DNA of 64,000 nt from Solimonas_A sp052035235 (GCA_052035235.1 JBPOHT010000029.1:27900-91899), one strand, 5' to 3'. Shown: positions 42,955 through 52,065, numbered from the stretch's first letter. Notes: generated from the letters alone by a model not told the origin. Numbers and translations are program-made.

Positions 42955-44057
42955 GTAAGAACGACTCCCCCGTTGCCGTCGAAACGGTATTTTCCATCGG
43001 CGTAACCCTTTCCGAACAGGATCAGGACCTGGTCGTAGTAGTGTGCCGGGTGTCCGTAAAGCTTGTTGTTGCGAGCCTTCTCGAGCGCAGCAGTGGCACG
43101 TGCCAGGCCGGTGTCGTCCCGCGTCATCGCATAGTAGGGCAGCAGGGCACCGTAGAAGCCCACCGGGGCCTGGCCCTCGATACCGGCATTGCCGTTGGAC
43201 CAGCGCTCCGGCACGCGGCCGATCTCGTCCAGCATGCTGCCGAAGGGACGCACCGCGTCCTGCAGGGCCGCCGCGTTGCCGTTGCCCGAAGGCCCCCAGG
43301 CGTTGAACAGGTAGACGCGGATGGCGTCATAGCTGCCCACGCCGCTGGTTTCCTTGTCCTGCCCTACGCTGCCGGCCTGCCACTGGGCCCAATCCGGCAC
43401 ACGGCCCAGCGGGGCCAGCTGTGGCAACCAGGCGGCATAGTCGGCGAGCAGGCGGCGCCAGGGACCCTGCGGATCCTCCTGCTGGAAGCGCAGCAACTGC
43501 ATCGGCACGTAGTAGCTGGGGTTGAGGCGGATGCGGTCGCCGTCGATGAAGCCTTCGCGGCCCGGCAGCAGCAGCAGTGGACCGTTTTCCACCTGCATCA
43601 CCGCATGCTGCTTGACCTGCTCCAGCAGGCTGCGGCCCAGGGCGCGGTAGCGGGTGTCGTTCCAGATGCGGCCGGCTTCCAGCAGCGTGTAGGCCAGCCA
43701 GAGATCGGCGTCGGTGGCCGAGTTGGGATCCTTGACGCCCCAATGGTCGGCGTCGATCCGGCCCCACAGCCAGGCCGGCAGGTTCTTGTCGAGATTGCCC
43801 TTGGCGAGATTCTTCTCGGTCCACTGCAGGATGCGCTGGAAGCGCTCGCGGTCATTGGCTACCAGTGCGAAGAACAGGGCATAGGCCTGGGCTTCGGACA
43901 CGGTGCGCGACTCCGCGGTCCAGTCGATCACGCGGCCCTGTTCGTCAACGAAGCCTTCGGCGAAGGCCTGCCATTCCGGCCACCCGCGCTGCTGTGGCTG
44001 CGCCGCACACCCGGCGGCGGACCACAGCAGCAGCACGGCGGCCAGCAGGCGCGTCAT
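42942..44057 (-). CDS. bcsZ: Periplasmic endo-1,4-beta-glucanase BcsZ (GH8)
   Basis: A 371-residue GH8 enzyme. A signal or lipoprotein-type leader (LLAAVLLLWSAAGCAAQ) precedes the (alpha/alpha)6 barrel: GRVIDWTAESRTVSEAQAYA with the acid Glu, LWGRIDADHWGVKDPNSATDADLW with the catalytic-region Asp, and SYDAIRVYLFNAWG. BcsZ trims cellulose in the periplasm and influences polymer yield and crystallinity. Its ATG overlaps the bcsB stop as ATGA, and the 13-base overlap with bcsC continues the coupled chain. A possible lipobox (SAAGC) raises the chance of membrane anchoring. Confidence 0.94.
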   Translation of the reverse strand: MTRLLAAVLLLWSAAGCAAQPQQRGWPEWQAFAEGFVDEQGRVIDWTAESRTVSEAQAYALFFALVANDRERFQRILQWTEKNLAKGNLDKNLPAWLWGRIDADHWGVKDPNSATDADLWLAYTLLEAGRIWNDTRYRALGRSLLEQVKQHAVMQVENGPLLLLPGREGFIDGDRIRLNPSYYVPMQLLRFQQEDPQGPWRRLLADYAAWLPQLAPLGRVPDWAQWQAGSVGQDKETSGVGSYDAIRVYLFNAWGPSGNGNAAALQDAVRPFGSMLDEIGRVPERWSNGNAGIEGQAPVGFYGALLPYYAMTRDDTGLARATAALEKARNNKLYGHPAHYYDQVLILFGKGYADGKYRFDGNGGVVLTWKR

Positions 44058-46267
44058 AGCTTGCCCTTCAGCCGCAGTTCCGCACGGCGGCGCAATGCCA
44101 TTCGCAGCACCACGGCGGACAGCAGCACCACCAGCAGCGTCAGCGGCAGCATCAGGTAGGGCCGCAGGCCCAGCCAGCGCTTCAGGCCGTACCACCACGG
44201 CAGATGGCCGACCTCGTAGCCGTTGCCCAGATCGTAGCCGCTGACCTTGTCGCCCTGCACCAGCGTCAGGCCGCCGCGTACGAACTGCGCCTGGCCCGGC
44301 TTGACCACGGCCAGCGCGGCGTCGCGCAGGTTGCCCTGGCTGCCGGCGGCGAACACCACCACGTTGCGCCCGGACTTCAGCGGCGACTCGAAGCCCATGA
44401 TGGCTTCGAAGTCCTGCCCGGCCTGCATCACCACGCGGCTGGCGTACTCGGTGGCCTGTTCCAGGTTGCGGCCGGCGAGGCGCTCGTGCAGCGAGTCGAA
44501 CAGGTCCACCGGGCGCAGCTCGGTCTTGCCGCTGTTGAACAGCAGCGGCAGTTCGCCGGCCCAGTCCTGTGGTACCGGCAGTTGGCCTGCGCGGCCGATC
44601 AGCAGCAGATCGCGATCAGCGAATTCGGAGACGTTATCGAAGTTGCCCACTTCCAGGCGCGTGGCGGCGTCCTGCGTCCAGCGGCCAATGTGGCCGGCCA
44701 GGATCAGCGCGGTCGACACCTCGGACTCCTGCGCGCCCTGCGGCAGGATCAGCGCGGTGCCGCCCAGGTCGCCGAGGCGGGAGTAGGGGTAGGCACCCTG
44801 CGCGAACAGCTGCAGCGCCGGCATCTCGGCGAAGTGCGCGTAGCTCTTGAACTCGAGCGTCGAGGCCGGGTCGATCGAGCCCTGCAGCGAGTTGGGGTCG
44901 AAGTCCTGGCAGACGGCGTCGGTGTTGCGGCGGAAGTGGAACTGCGCGTCCAGGCGGTTGTTGGTGCGCAGCACGCCTGTCGGCAGGTTTACCGCGAGTT
45001 CGCGGCTCTCGCCCAGGCTCTTGCCCAACGCCGTGGCGTCGATCGCGACGCCGCCGGCGAACTGTGCGTTGACCACGGCATTGAGCGCCGAGTTGGCACC
45101 GGTGATGGGCGCGGCGCGGTACTTCAGGCGCAGCTTCACGCTGTCGTTGTCCAGCGGATACAGGTCCGGCGGCAGAGCGAACTCGAAGCTGATCGGGCCG
45201 GGCATCAGGCCGGTGACCGACAGCGGGTTCAGGGCGCCGTCGGTGAGCGGGCGCGGGGCTTCCGGATTGACCCAGCGGCCCGAAGCCCAGGCCTTGCGTG
45301 CTTCGGGCAACTGCAGGGTGTCGATGCTGGCGTTGCGGCCCTGCATCAGCATCTGGCCCAGGGCCAGGCTCTGGGCGGCCTGGATCAGGCCCTCGTCATT
45401 GGCGGCGGAGATCACCAGCAGGCGTGCCTGCGGCACGTCCGGGTTTTCCACCATGGCGATGGAGGGGCGCGTGGACACCGCGGCCGGGTCCAGGCCAGGG
45501 AAGGACTGCGCTCGCGTGGTGAACACCACGCCGTGGCCCGGCGGCAGTGTGCCGTAGCGCACCGGGAAGTCGGAGCCGCGGTAGTCGGCCTTGGAGCCGA
45601 ACCAGGCGGCGACGATCGCGGCCGCCTTCATCTGGCCGGCCGTGGGGCTGCGTTCGAACACGAAGGGCAGGGTCAGCAGGCCGGACTCGCCGTCGTCGAA
45701 CAGCGGGCTGGGCAGGCGCTCCAGCGCTGGCGGCGGCGGCAGCGTGGAGAAGCTGAGCTTCAGGCTGCTCTCGTTGCTGATCTCGGCCCACAGCGAGCTG
45801 TGCGTGGGATCCTCGCACTCGTTGCGGGCGTAGTGCGCGATCAGCTCCAGGCGGATCTGAGTCTTGGGCACCAGCAGCAGGGGGTTCAGCGCAATCTGCG
45901 CTACCGCGCCGGAGGCCGACTCGGCCGTCAGCGGGATGGTGCGTACCAGCTGGTCGTTGACCAGCACGTTGATGTGGCTGGTGTCGAAGCGCAGCGAGGG
46001 CGAGTGCGAGTAGCGCAGCGACAGCGTGGCATCGGTGACCACCTGGTCGGCACGGATGTTCAACGGCACCGAGGCCTGGCCGAAGACGGTGCGCAGGCGC
46101 AGCGGATAGGCCAGCCCCAGGTCCTCGAAGCTCAGCTCGCGCTGCGGGGCCAGGAAGGCGGTGTCCGAGGTCAGCACCGGCTTGCCGGGATCCGCGGCGG
46201 CCGCAGCGGCGGCCGACAGGCAGAGTGCGCTCAGGAAAGTCGCCCAGCGATAAGGTCTTGTCCGCAT
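44054..46267 (-). CDS. bcsB: Cellulose synthase subunit BcsB
   Basis: A 737-residue periplasmic subunit anchored by one C-terminal helix (YLMLPLTLLVVLLSAVVLRMAL). The signal peptide is FLSALCLSAAAAAAA. Two carbohydrate-binding/flavodoxin-like repeats follow: LSFEDLGLAYPLRLR to about 330, then 360-660 with GRWVNPEAPRPLTDG and ECEDPTHSSLWAEISN. BcsB guides the nascent glucan and is needed for BcsA activity. MRTRPYRWATFLSALC is used as the start; a long upstream open frame lacks homology. A 97-base gap separates it from bcsA, the longest internal gap in the operon. Confidence 0.94.
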   Translation of the reverse strand: MRTRPYRWATFLSALCLSAAAAAAADPGKPVLTSDTAFLAPQRELSFEDLGLAYPLRLRTVFGQASVPLNIRADQVVTDATLSLRYSHSPSLRFDTSHINVLVNDQLVRTIPLTAESASGAVAQIALNPLLLVPKTQIRLELIAHYARNECEDPTHSSLWAEISNESSLKLSFSTLPPPPALERLPSPLFDDGESGLLTLPFVFERSPTAGQMKAAAIVAAWFGSKADYRGSDFPVRYGTLPPGHGVVFTTRAQSFPGLDPAAVSTRPSIAMVENPDVPQARLLVISAANDEGLIQAAQSLALGQMLMQGRNASIDTLQLPEARKAWASGRWVNPEAPRPLTDGALNPLSVTGLMPGPISFEFALPPDLYPLDNDSVKLRLKYRAAPITGANSALNAVVNAQFAGGVAIDATALGKSLGESRELAVNLPTGVLRTNNRLDAQFHFRRNTDAVCQDFDPNSLQGSIDPASTLEFKSYAHFAEMPALQLFAQGAYPYSRLGDLGGTALILPQGAQESEVSTALILAGHIGRWTQDAATRLEVGNFDNVSEFADRDLLLIGRAGQLPVPQDWAGELPLLFNSGKTELRPVDLFDSLHERLAGRNLEQATEYASRVVMQAGQDFEAIMGFESPLKSGRNVVVFAAGSQGNLRDAALAVVKPGQAQFVRGGLTLVQGDKVSGYDLGNGYEVGHLPWWYGLKRWLGLRPYLMLPLTLLVVLLSAVVLRMALRRRAELRLKGKL

Positions 46268-46364
46268 GTTCTCGGTCCGGCGTAGGGTGTAACAGCTTCT
46301 TTTGTACAGCTTTTTCTTATGCCAGGTCCATCCGCTGCAGTGCGGGGGGCCTGCTCGCCGGCCT

Positions 46365-48482
46365 TCAGCCGGGGACTTTGCGTCGGGTGATGCGGGCGTG
46401 CAGGCGCTCCAGCAGGTCGCCGGTGAACCAGCGCCAGAATTCGTAGGCACCGATGACGCCGTAGCGGCCGACCAGCGCCAGCGCGTGCAGGGGGCGATCG
46501 GGGGCCTGGGTCTCGCGCCAGCGGATCCAGGCATCGGCACGGCCGAACAGCGCGTAGATCAGGGCGTTTTCCTCGGCGATGCCGAGGGTTTCGAACTGCA
46601 CGGCGACCACGCCGTGGCCACTGCGGCGTACCGTGACCGGAATCCAGACGTCGGAGCGTTCCGGAATCAGCAGGATCTCCACGCGTTCGCCCACGGCGGT
46701 GACGAAGCCTTCCGGCAGCAGCATCTGCGCACCGGTATAGGACAGGTCCACCGTCGGCGTCAGGTGCGCCGGGTGCTCGGGCCCCAGGCGGATCGCACCC
46801 GGGATGCGGGTGCGTACGCGCACTGCCGTGCGCACCTGCTTCTTCTCGGAGGCCACGGCCAGCGCGCCGCCGATGATCACCAGGTTGTAGATCGTCCAGC
46901 CGAGATTCAGCAGCAGGGTATCGGGATGGGCCTCGCCGCCGGCCAGGCGGATGATGCCCACCACCAGCCCGAGCGCATTGAGCAGGAACAGGTAGTAATA
47001 GGGCTTGGCGATGTCCTTGTCGAAGTAGTCGCGGTCCACCACGCCACCCTTGGCGGTCACGTTGAACTTGCCCAGCTTGGGGTTGATGAAGGCCAGCATG
47101 GTCGGGCCGAGGATGAAGGTGGCCAGCACCGTCTCGTAGACCTCGGACCAGAAGGAGTGCCGGAAAGCACCCTGCAGGCGGCTGTTGGTCATGGTCGCCA
47201 GGATCACGTGCGGTGCGGCATAGGCCAGCACCATCAGGCCCTGCGCCTTGATGATCTCCGCCCCCAGCAGCAGGTAACCCAGCGGCGAGGTCAGGAAGAT
47301 GATGCGTGGCAATCCGTAGAAGAAGTGCATCATCGCGTTGGCGTAGCAGAATCGCTGGCCAAGCTTGAGCCCTGGTTTCAGGAACGGGTTGTCGACGCGG
47401 AAGATCTGCGCCATGCCACGTGCCCAGCGGATACGCTGACCGACGTGTGCGGACAGCGATTCCGTGGCCAGGCCTGCCGCCTGCGGGATGTTGATGTAGG
47501 CGCTCTTCCAGCCGCGCGAGTGCATGCGCAGCGAGGTGTGGGCGTCCTCGGTGACGGTTTCGGTGGCGATGCCGCCGATCTCTTCCAGCGCGGTCCGGCG
47601 CAGCACGGCACAGGAGCCGCAGAAGAAGGACGCGTCCCAGAAGTCGTTGCCGTCCTGGATCAGGCCATAGAACAGCTCGCCTTCGTTCGGCACCTTGCGG
47701 AAGGTGCGCAGGTTGCGCTCGAAGGGGTCGGGCGAGAAGAAGTGGTGGGGCGTCTGGACCAGCGAGACCTTCGGGTCCGTGACCATGGTGCCCATGGTCA
47801 GCTGCAGGAAGGAGCGGGTGGGAATGTGGTCGCAGTCGAAGATGGCGATGTACTCGCCCTGCGTCACCTTCAGCGCGCGGTTGATGTTACCGGCCTTGGC
47901 GTGCTTGTTGTCCGGGCGGATCAGGTGGGTGGCACCCACCTCCTCGCAGAAGGCCTTGAACTCGTCACGGCGGCCGTCGTCCAGCACGTAGACCTTGATC
48001 TTGTCGCGCGGCCAGTCCAGCGCCAACGCCGCCAGCACCGTCGGCCGCACGACGCTGAGCGGCTCGTTGTAGCTGGGGATGAAGACGTCCACCGTCGGCC
48101 ACTGTGTCGGGTCCTCGGGCAGCGGCGCCGGCTTGCGGCCCAGCGGCCAGGCGGTCTGGACGAAGCCGAACAGCAGGATCGTGAAGGCGTAGAGCTCGGC
48201 GAACAGCAGGCCGCTGGACAGGAACAGATCCCAGGCGTCGAAGCCGGGGCCGATCGGCAGGGTTTCGGTGATGCGCCAGTAGAGATAGCGGGTGCTGGCG
48301 ATCAGCGACAGCGCCATCATGGCCAGGGCGCCGCGGTGCCCGCGCATGCGCTTGAGGCCGAAGGCCGAGATCACCATCAGCGTGCCGCTGATGGCCTGCC
48401 AGCCCAGCGTCAGCGGCGCCGTCACCAGCGCGTAGAACGGGACGCTGAGCAACAGCAGGACCAGCAGGAGAGTCAGCCGCAT
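46365..48482 (-). CDS. bcsA: Cellulose synthase catalytic subunit BcsA (with PilZ domain)
   Basis: A 705-residue UDP-glucose-dependent synthase. N-terminal helices precede the GT2 domain, with DVFIPSYNEPLSVVRPT, VYVLDDGRRDE, DCDHIPTRSFL (DxD), the acceptor/base TED (ETVTEDAHTSLR) and QRIRWARG (QxxRW). Further helices lead to a C-terminal PilZ domain with RTAVR (RxxxR) and DLSYTGAQM (DxSxxG), the cyclic-di-GMP switch. All activating and catalytic motifs are present. The synthase is in the inner membrane and makes beta-1,4-glucan. It lies 31 bases after the small bcsR/P-like gene. Confidence 0.96.
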   Translation of the reverse strand: MRLTLLLVLLLLSVPFYALVTAPLTLGWQAISGTLMVISAFGLKRMRGHRGALAMMALSLIASTRYLYWRITETLPIGPGFDAWDLFLSSGLLFAELYAFTILLFGFVQTAWPLGRKPAPLPEDPTQWPTVDVFIPSYNEPLSVVRPTVLAALALDWPRDKIKVYVLDDGRRDEFKAFCEEVGATHLIRPDNKHAKAGNINRALKVTQGEYIAIFDCDHIPTRSFLQLTMGTMVTDPKVSLVQTPHHFFSPDPFERNLRTFRKVPNEGELFYGLIQDGNDFWDASFFCGSCAVLRRTALEEIGGIATETVTEDAHTSLRMHSRGWKSAYINIPQAAGLATESLSAHVGQRIRWARGMAQIFRVDNPFLKPGLKLGQRFCYANAMMHFFYGLPRIIFLTSPLGYLLLGAEIIKAQGLMVLAYAAPHVILATMTNSRLQGAFRHSFWSEVYETVLATFILGPTMLAFINPKLGKFNVTAKGGVVDRDYFDKDIAKPYYYLFLLNALGLVVGIIRLAGGEAHPDTLLLNLGWTIYNLVIIGGALAVASEKKQVRTAVRVRTRIPGAIRLGPEHPAHLTPTVDLSYTGAQMLLPEGFVTAVGERVEILLIPERSDVWIPVTVRRSGHGVVAVQFETLGIAEENALIYALFGRADAWIRWRETQAPDRPLHALALVGRYGVIGAYEFWRWFTGDLLERLHARITRRKVPG

Positions 48483-48513
48483 CGGGGAAGCCTCTCCCGG
48501 TTCAGTGGGGGAA

Positions 48514-49035
48514 TCAGCGCTTCAGGCGCTGAGGATCGGTAAGCACCGACGGGGCTTCCTGGCCGATCTGGGCGAACAGGCTGGACACCGGCTTCTGCAT
48601 CACCGAGTCCTGCGGCTCGCTGCCGGAGGCCTTGCGCGGAGCCAGCTGCAGCTGCAGCACCGGCGCCTGCACGCGGGAGCCGATCACCTGGCGGCGCAGC
48701 CGCTCGAAGGTGAAGGACAGCGGTTGTTCGACGGTGCGCGCGGGTTCCGGCAGCGGTGTGGGTGCCGGCGCGGCGATGGTCCGCGGAGCCTCCACGGACG
48801 CTGCGGCGACCGGGACCGCCATGGCCGGCTTGGTCGCCACTACCGGCACCGGCACGGTGACGACCGGAGCGGGGATGACAGCAGCGGGAGCGGCCGCTAC
48901 GGCCGCCGGCGCGGTGCCGCCCGCCAGCTTGAGCTTGGCCGGGCGATGATCGCCGAACTCGCGGTACTTCAGGCCGTCGAGCTGCAGCCGGTCCACCAGC
49001 TGGCTCACGTCGTCGAAATCCTTCTTGTCCGTCAC
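48514..49035 (-). CDS. BcsR/BcsP-like cellulose regulatory protein
   Basis: A 173-residue protein. The first 40 residues (DDVSQLVDRLQLDGLKYREFG) resemble the short BcsR/BcsP motif. A long Ala/Val/Pro-rich linker (about 45-105) and a C-terminal segment (QPLSFTFERLRRQVIGSRV, VSSLFAQIG) follow. The GTG start was chosen because GGAGGG lies eight bases upstream; that site is inside the last codons of bcsD. An in-frame ATG nine codons earlier lacks one. Only the N-terminal part is recognised, so the name is tentative. It links bcsD to bcsA. Confidence 0.75.
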   Translation of the reverse strand: MTDKKDFDDVSQLVDRLQLDGLKYREFGDHRPAKLKLAGGTAPAAVAAAPAAVIPAPVVTVPVPVVATKPAMAVPVAAASVEAPRTIAAPAPTPLPEPARTVEQPLSFTFERLRRQVIGSRVQAPVLQLQLAPRKASGSEPQDSVMQKPVSSLFAQIGQEAPSVLTDPQRLKR

Positions 49036-49039
49036 GCGA

Positions 49040-49519
49040 TTACCCTCCAAAATTCGCTGCATGCGCCAGGCGGAACCGGATCAGGTCCGAGCCCGGTGGC
49101 GAGGCCACCTCGCGCACGTCGAGCTGGTCGCCCGCACCCAACTGGCGCATCCACTCCGCATACATTCCCTCAAGCAAACCTGGCGCCCAATGGCCGCTCT
49201 CGGCGCCGAACAGGCCGGGCAGGGGCGAGCAGCCGTGCACGAAGTCCACGCCCGCGGCGTTCTCTTCCACGCGCACCCAGCCGAGATCGAGCCGCGCCAG
49301 GGTCTTCTGTGCAAAGACCTCGAAGTCGGCCAGGGTCTTCAGGTCCACTGCGGCCTGCTCGGAGGCGATGCGACGGCCCGCCAGGTAGACCAGCGCGCGC
49401 AACTGCTCGGTCGGCACCTGCTGGGCCAGCTCCACCGCCAGCGTGCGCAGCACCGCCAGCGCCGCCTGAGGGCGAGGGGCGTTGCGGAAGTATTCTTCGC
49501 TGCGATTGTCGAGGGACAC
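49040..49519 (-). CDS. bcsD: Cellulose synthase subunit BcsD
   Basis: A 159-residue BcsD. The helical N-terminal half (PRPQAALAVLRTLAVELAQQ; LRALVYLAGRRIASE) and the C-terminal WAPGLLEGMYAEWMRQLGAG with DLIRFRLAH match the family, which forms a periplasmic cylinder that aligns glucan chains into crystalline fibrils in Komagataeibacter-type systems. It is the first gene of the operon. Its last codons include the ribosome-binding site of the next gene. An inverted repeat and a probable promoter lie in the 149-base gap upstream. Confidence 0.88.
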   Translation of the reverse strand: MSLDNRSEEYFRNAPRPQAALAVLRTLAVELAQQVPTEQLRALVYLAGRRIASEQAAVDLKTLADFEVFAQKTLARLDLGWVRVEENAAGVDFVHGCSPLPGLFGAESGHWAPGLLEGMYAEWMRQLGAGDQLDVREVASPPGSDLIRFRLAHAANFGG

Positions 49520-49566
49520 TGCGGTTCTCGGTGGTCAGGAATGCCCGGACGATTGTCTCAGGTGGG

Positions 49567-49595
49567 AATATATACGGACAACTGCACTTTGTCCG
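49567..49595. promoter_or_regulatory. Inverted-repeat operator and promoter upstream of the bcs operon
   Basis: CGGACAA (49575-49581), spacer CTGCACT, TTGTCCG (49589-49595) is a perfect 7-7-7 inverted repeat. On the minus strand it overlaps a candidate -35 (CGGACA, 49590-49595) and lies just before a -10 TATATT (49567-49572), spacing 17. A repressor or activator bound here could control bcsD onward and also the divergent lipoprotein gene. The regulator is unknown. Confidence 0.6.
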
Positions 49596-49668
49596 GAATT
49601 TAAGGTAGCTTTACGCTTTGTTTACAGCACCCTACGTGCATTTCCTCATTCTAGGGCAGAGTCAAGCC

Positions 49669-50496
49669 ATGATCCGTAGACAAGATGTATCGGCGCCCTG
49701 TTGCAAACTGCTGGCGGCGGCTCTGGTGGCACTATCTGGCCTGACCGCTTGCGGTTCGCAGATGGATAGCATCGAAAAACCGGACACGCGGCCGGTCAGC
49801 CAGGCCCCTGCCGGCATCTACGAAGGGCGTCTGAGCTCCACCAAGAACAGCGTTACCCAGGACGTGGTGGCTTTCCTGGACGGAGACAAGAAGCGCTTCC
49901 TGGTCTTCACGAAGGACGGAAAGCTGGTGGCCGGCGGTCTGTACACCGCCACGAGCCCCAGCCTCTCCTGGACCGCCAAGGTGTACCGCAAGGTGACCAC
50001 CACCACGAAGGACCCGGTGACCGGCGCGGACGTCACCACCACGTCCACCGCCGTCACCACGCTGCAGGGCCAGGGCGGCTTCGAGCCCGAGAAGTCCATC
50101 CAGTTGACCTACAACGCCTCCGACGGCGATTTCGGCTCACTGAACCTGACGTATTCGAAGCTGCGCTACGAGCAGCGCTCCAACCTGGCGTCCCTGGCGG
50201 GGACCTGGGGCGTGGAAGACGAATTCGGCCTGGCCACGACCCGGTACACCATCAGCCAGGACGGCCAGATCACCGGTAGTGACGACAAGACCAAGTGCAC
50301 CTACCAGGGCAGCCTGACCATCATTGACCTGCACTACAACCTGTATCGCCTGTCCCTGTCGGAGCTCTGCGGCAACACCACGATCTCCACCATCGGCCTG
50401 GCCACGCTGAACCAGGAGCCGAATACCACCGAAACGATCCAGGGGGTTGCCATTGCCTCCGACTCGGCCGTGGCCTTCCTGCTGGATCCGCTGTAA
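49669..50496 (+). CDS. Lipoprotein of unknown function
   Basis: A 275-residue precursor with a lipobox: LLAAALVALSGLTACGSQ. The mature protein is mostly beta strands in three repeats with Thr-rich segments (TTTTKDPVTGADVTTTSTAV) and a mid-domain GTWGVEDEFGLATTRYTIS, reminiscent of surface beta-sandwich lipoproteins. No family name was recognised. It diverges from bcsD across a gap holding an inverted repeat, so a link to cellulose regulation is possible but unproven. The ATG is supported by the signal peptide; a longer in-frame start upstream lacks one. Confidence 0.78.
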   Translation: MIRRQDVSAPCCKLLAAALVALSGLTACGSQMDSIEKPDTRPVSQAPAGIYEGRLSSTKNSVTQDVVAFLDGDKKRFLVFTKDGKLVAGGLYTATSPSLSWTAKVYRKVTTTTKDPVTGADVTTTSTAVTTLQGQGGFEPEKSIQLTYNASDGDFGSLNLTYSKLRYEQRSNLASLAGTWGVEDEFGLATTRYTISQDGQITGSDDKTKCTYQGSLTIIDLHYNLYRLSLSELCGNTTISTIGLATLNQEPNTTETIQGVAIASDSAVAFLLDPL

Positions 50497-50587
50497 AGCG
50501 GGATCGTTTTGGGGCTTTCGCGGTCACAGGGGCATCCGGAGCGGTTCCGGATGCGTATGGCCTGGTAACAGGCACTGGAGGTTTGTC

Positions 50588-51094
50588 ATGTTTCCCACTA
50601 CCCGTACATATCGTGGCCTGGCTGCGGTTCTGACGGTGCTGCTGCTGGCTGGCTGCGCCACGGTCACCCCCTACCAGCCGATGAAGAACGGCCAGGGCTA
50701 CGGCGACCAGCGCATCGAGAACAACCGCTACCGCATCAACTTCGCCGGCAACTCCACCACCCCGCGCGAGACCGTGGAGAACTACCTGCTGTTCCGCGCC
50801 GCGGAGCTGACGCTGCAGCAGGGCTACGACTACTTCGTCATGAGTGGCAGCGACACCGAAAAGCAGACCCGTTACCAGCAGACCGTCAGCGCCGTCGGCG
50901 GCTACGGCTGGTACTCGCGCTACTACGGCCTCGGCACCGGTGTCAGCACCGCCTACCCCGTGAACGAGTACCAGGCCCAGGCCTACGTCACCATGTTCAA
51001 GGGCAAGCGCCCGGCGGAGTCCGCCGAGGCCTTCGACGCCCGCCAGGTACGCGACAACCTGGGCCCCCTGATCAAGTATCCCGAAAAGGGCTGA
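50588..51094 (+). CDS. CC0125/CC1285-family lipoprotein
   Basis: A 168-residue precursor with a clear lipobox (VLTVLLLAGCATV). The mature part has the family sequence VTPYQPMKNGQGYGDQRIENNRYRINFAGN in its opening residues 28-57 and NYLLFRAAELTLQQGYDYFV after it, then a Gly/Tyr-rich stretch (GGYGWYSRYYGLGTG). GGAGG precedes the ATG at a good distance. This family is widespread in Alpha- and Gammaproteobacteria without known function. It follows the other lipoprotein gene at a short distance on the same strand. Confidence 0.88.
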   Translation: MFPTTRTYRGLAAVLTVLLLAGCATVTPYQPMKNGQGYGDQRIENNRYRINFAGNSTTPRETVENYLLFRAAELTLQQGYDYFVMSGSDTEKQTRYQQTVSAVGGYGWYSRYYGLGTGVSTAYPVNEYQAQAYVTMFKGKRPAESAEAFDARQVRDNLGPLIKYPEKG

Positions 51095-51137
51095 GTCCCT
51101 GCCCAGTGCCGTGGCCGGCCTTGTTTATAGTGCCGGC

Positions 51138-52058
51138 ATGATCCACTGGCTCGAAACGCTGCTTACCGACGCCTGCGAGGCGCCGGCCTGCCCGGATGTC
51201 GCCTCCTGGTGGCCGCGCCATCTTGCCCACTCGCGCGAGACGCCGGACACCATGGCCCAGGCCATCCTCGGCGGCTACCACGCCGACCGCGTCGGCTGGG
51301 CTTTCGCTTCCGCCTACCAGGCCGCATTGCGAGCCCTGGTGCCGGACTTGCCTGCCGACACGGTCGCGGCGCTTTGCGTGACCGAGAAGGACGGCAACGG
51401 CCCGCGAGCGATCCGCAGCGAGTTGCGCGACGGCCTGCTCAATGGCGCCAAGCGCTGGACCACGCTGGGGCCGGAAGGCCAGTTGTTCCTGGTCGTGGCG
51501 CGCGATGCCTCGGCGCCGTCGGACCTGCCGGTGCTGCGCGTGCTTCGCATCGCAGCCACGCAGCCGGGCGTGCAGGTGGAGGTGATGCCGCCAATGCCCT
51601 TCGTGCCGGAAGTCCCGCATGCGAGCCTGCGCTTCGAGAGTGTCGCCGTCGCGGATTCCGCCGTGCTCCCGGGCGATGGCTACCTGCGCTATGTGAAACC
51701 CTTCCGCACGGTGGAGGATCTGCACGTGCAGGCGGCAGTGCTGGCTTATCTGGTGCGTGAAGCGCGGCGCCTGCACTGGCCGCGAGACTGGAGCGAACGA
51801 GCGACCGCACAACTGCTTTCACTGGAAGCGCTCGCGGCATTGCCGTCGCTGGCGAACACGACCCATGTCGCCCTGGCGGGGGCACTCGCGGGAGTGGCCG
51901 CACTCGTCACGGATGCAGATGGTTACTGGCAGGCGAATGCGGGTGATGAAGCGGCCCTGCGCTGGCAGCGTGATCGCGCGCTCTTCACCGTGGCGGCGTC
52001 GCAGAGAGCCCAGCGTACCGAGCGCGCCTGGCAACGACTGGAAGGGAAGGAATCGTAG
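51138..52058 (+). CDS. Reduced acyl-CoA dehydrogenase-like protein
   Basis: A 306-residue protein, shorter than the usual 380. A middle block CVTEKDGNGPRAIRSELRDG followed by LLNGAKRWTTLGP resembles the acyl-CoA dehydrogenase FAD/acyl-binding strand region, and the C-terminal helices (LHVQAAVLAYLVREARRL) match the last domain. The N-terminal helical domain is abbreviated, and I cannot identify the catalytic glutamate, so it may not be a dehydrogenase. It lies 43 bases after the CC0125-family lipoprotein gene on the same strand. A duplicated tRNA terminator region follows. Confidence 0.65.
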   Translation: MIHWLETLLTDACEAPACPDVASWWPRHLAHSRETPDTMAQAILGGYHADRVGWAFASAYQAALRALVPDLPADTVAALCVTEKDGNGPRAIRSELRDGLLNGAKRWTTLGPEGQLFLVVARDASAPSDLPVLRVLRIAATQPGVQVEVMPPMPFVPEVPHASLRFESVAVADSAVLPGDGYLRYVKPFRTVEDLHVQAAVLAYLVREARRLHWPRDWSERATAQLLSLEALAALPSLANTTHVALAGALAGVAALVTDADGYWQANAGDEAALRWQRDRALFTVAASQRAQRTERAWQRLEGKES

Positions 52059-52065
52059 AAACCGC

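Noticed and set aside
46302..48542. A 746-codon plus-strand frame opposite bcsA
   Set aside because: Gln/His/Gly-rich shadow with no domain; bcsA carries all catalytic and PilZ motifs on the other strand.
49669..52058. The two lipoprotein genes and the acyl-CoA dehydrogenase-like gene considered as part of the cellulose system
   Set aside because: They run in the opposite direction, have no bcs homology and are linked only by position.
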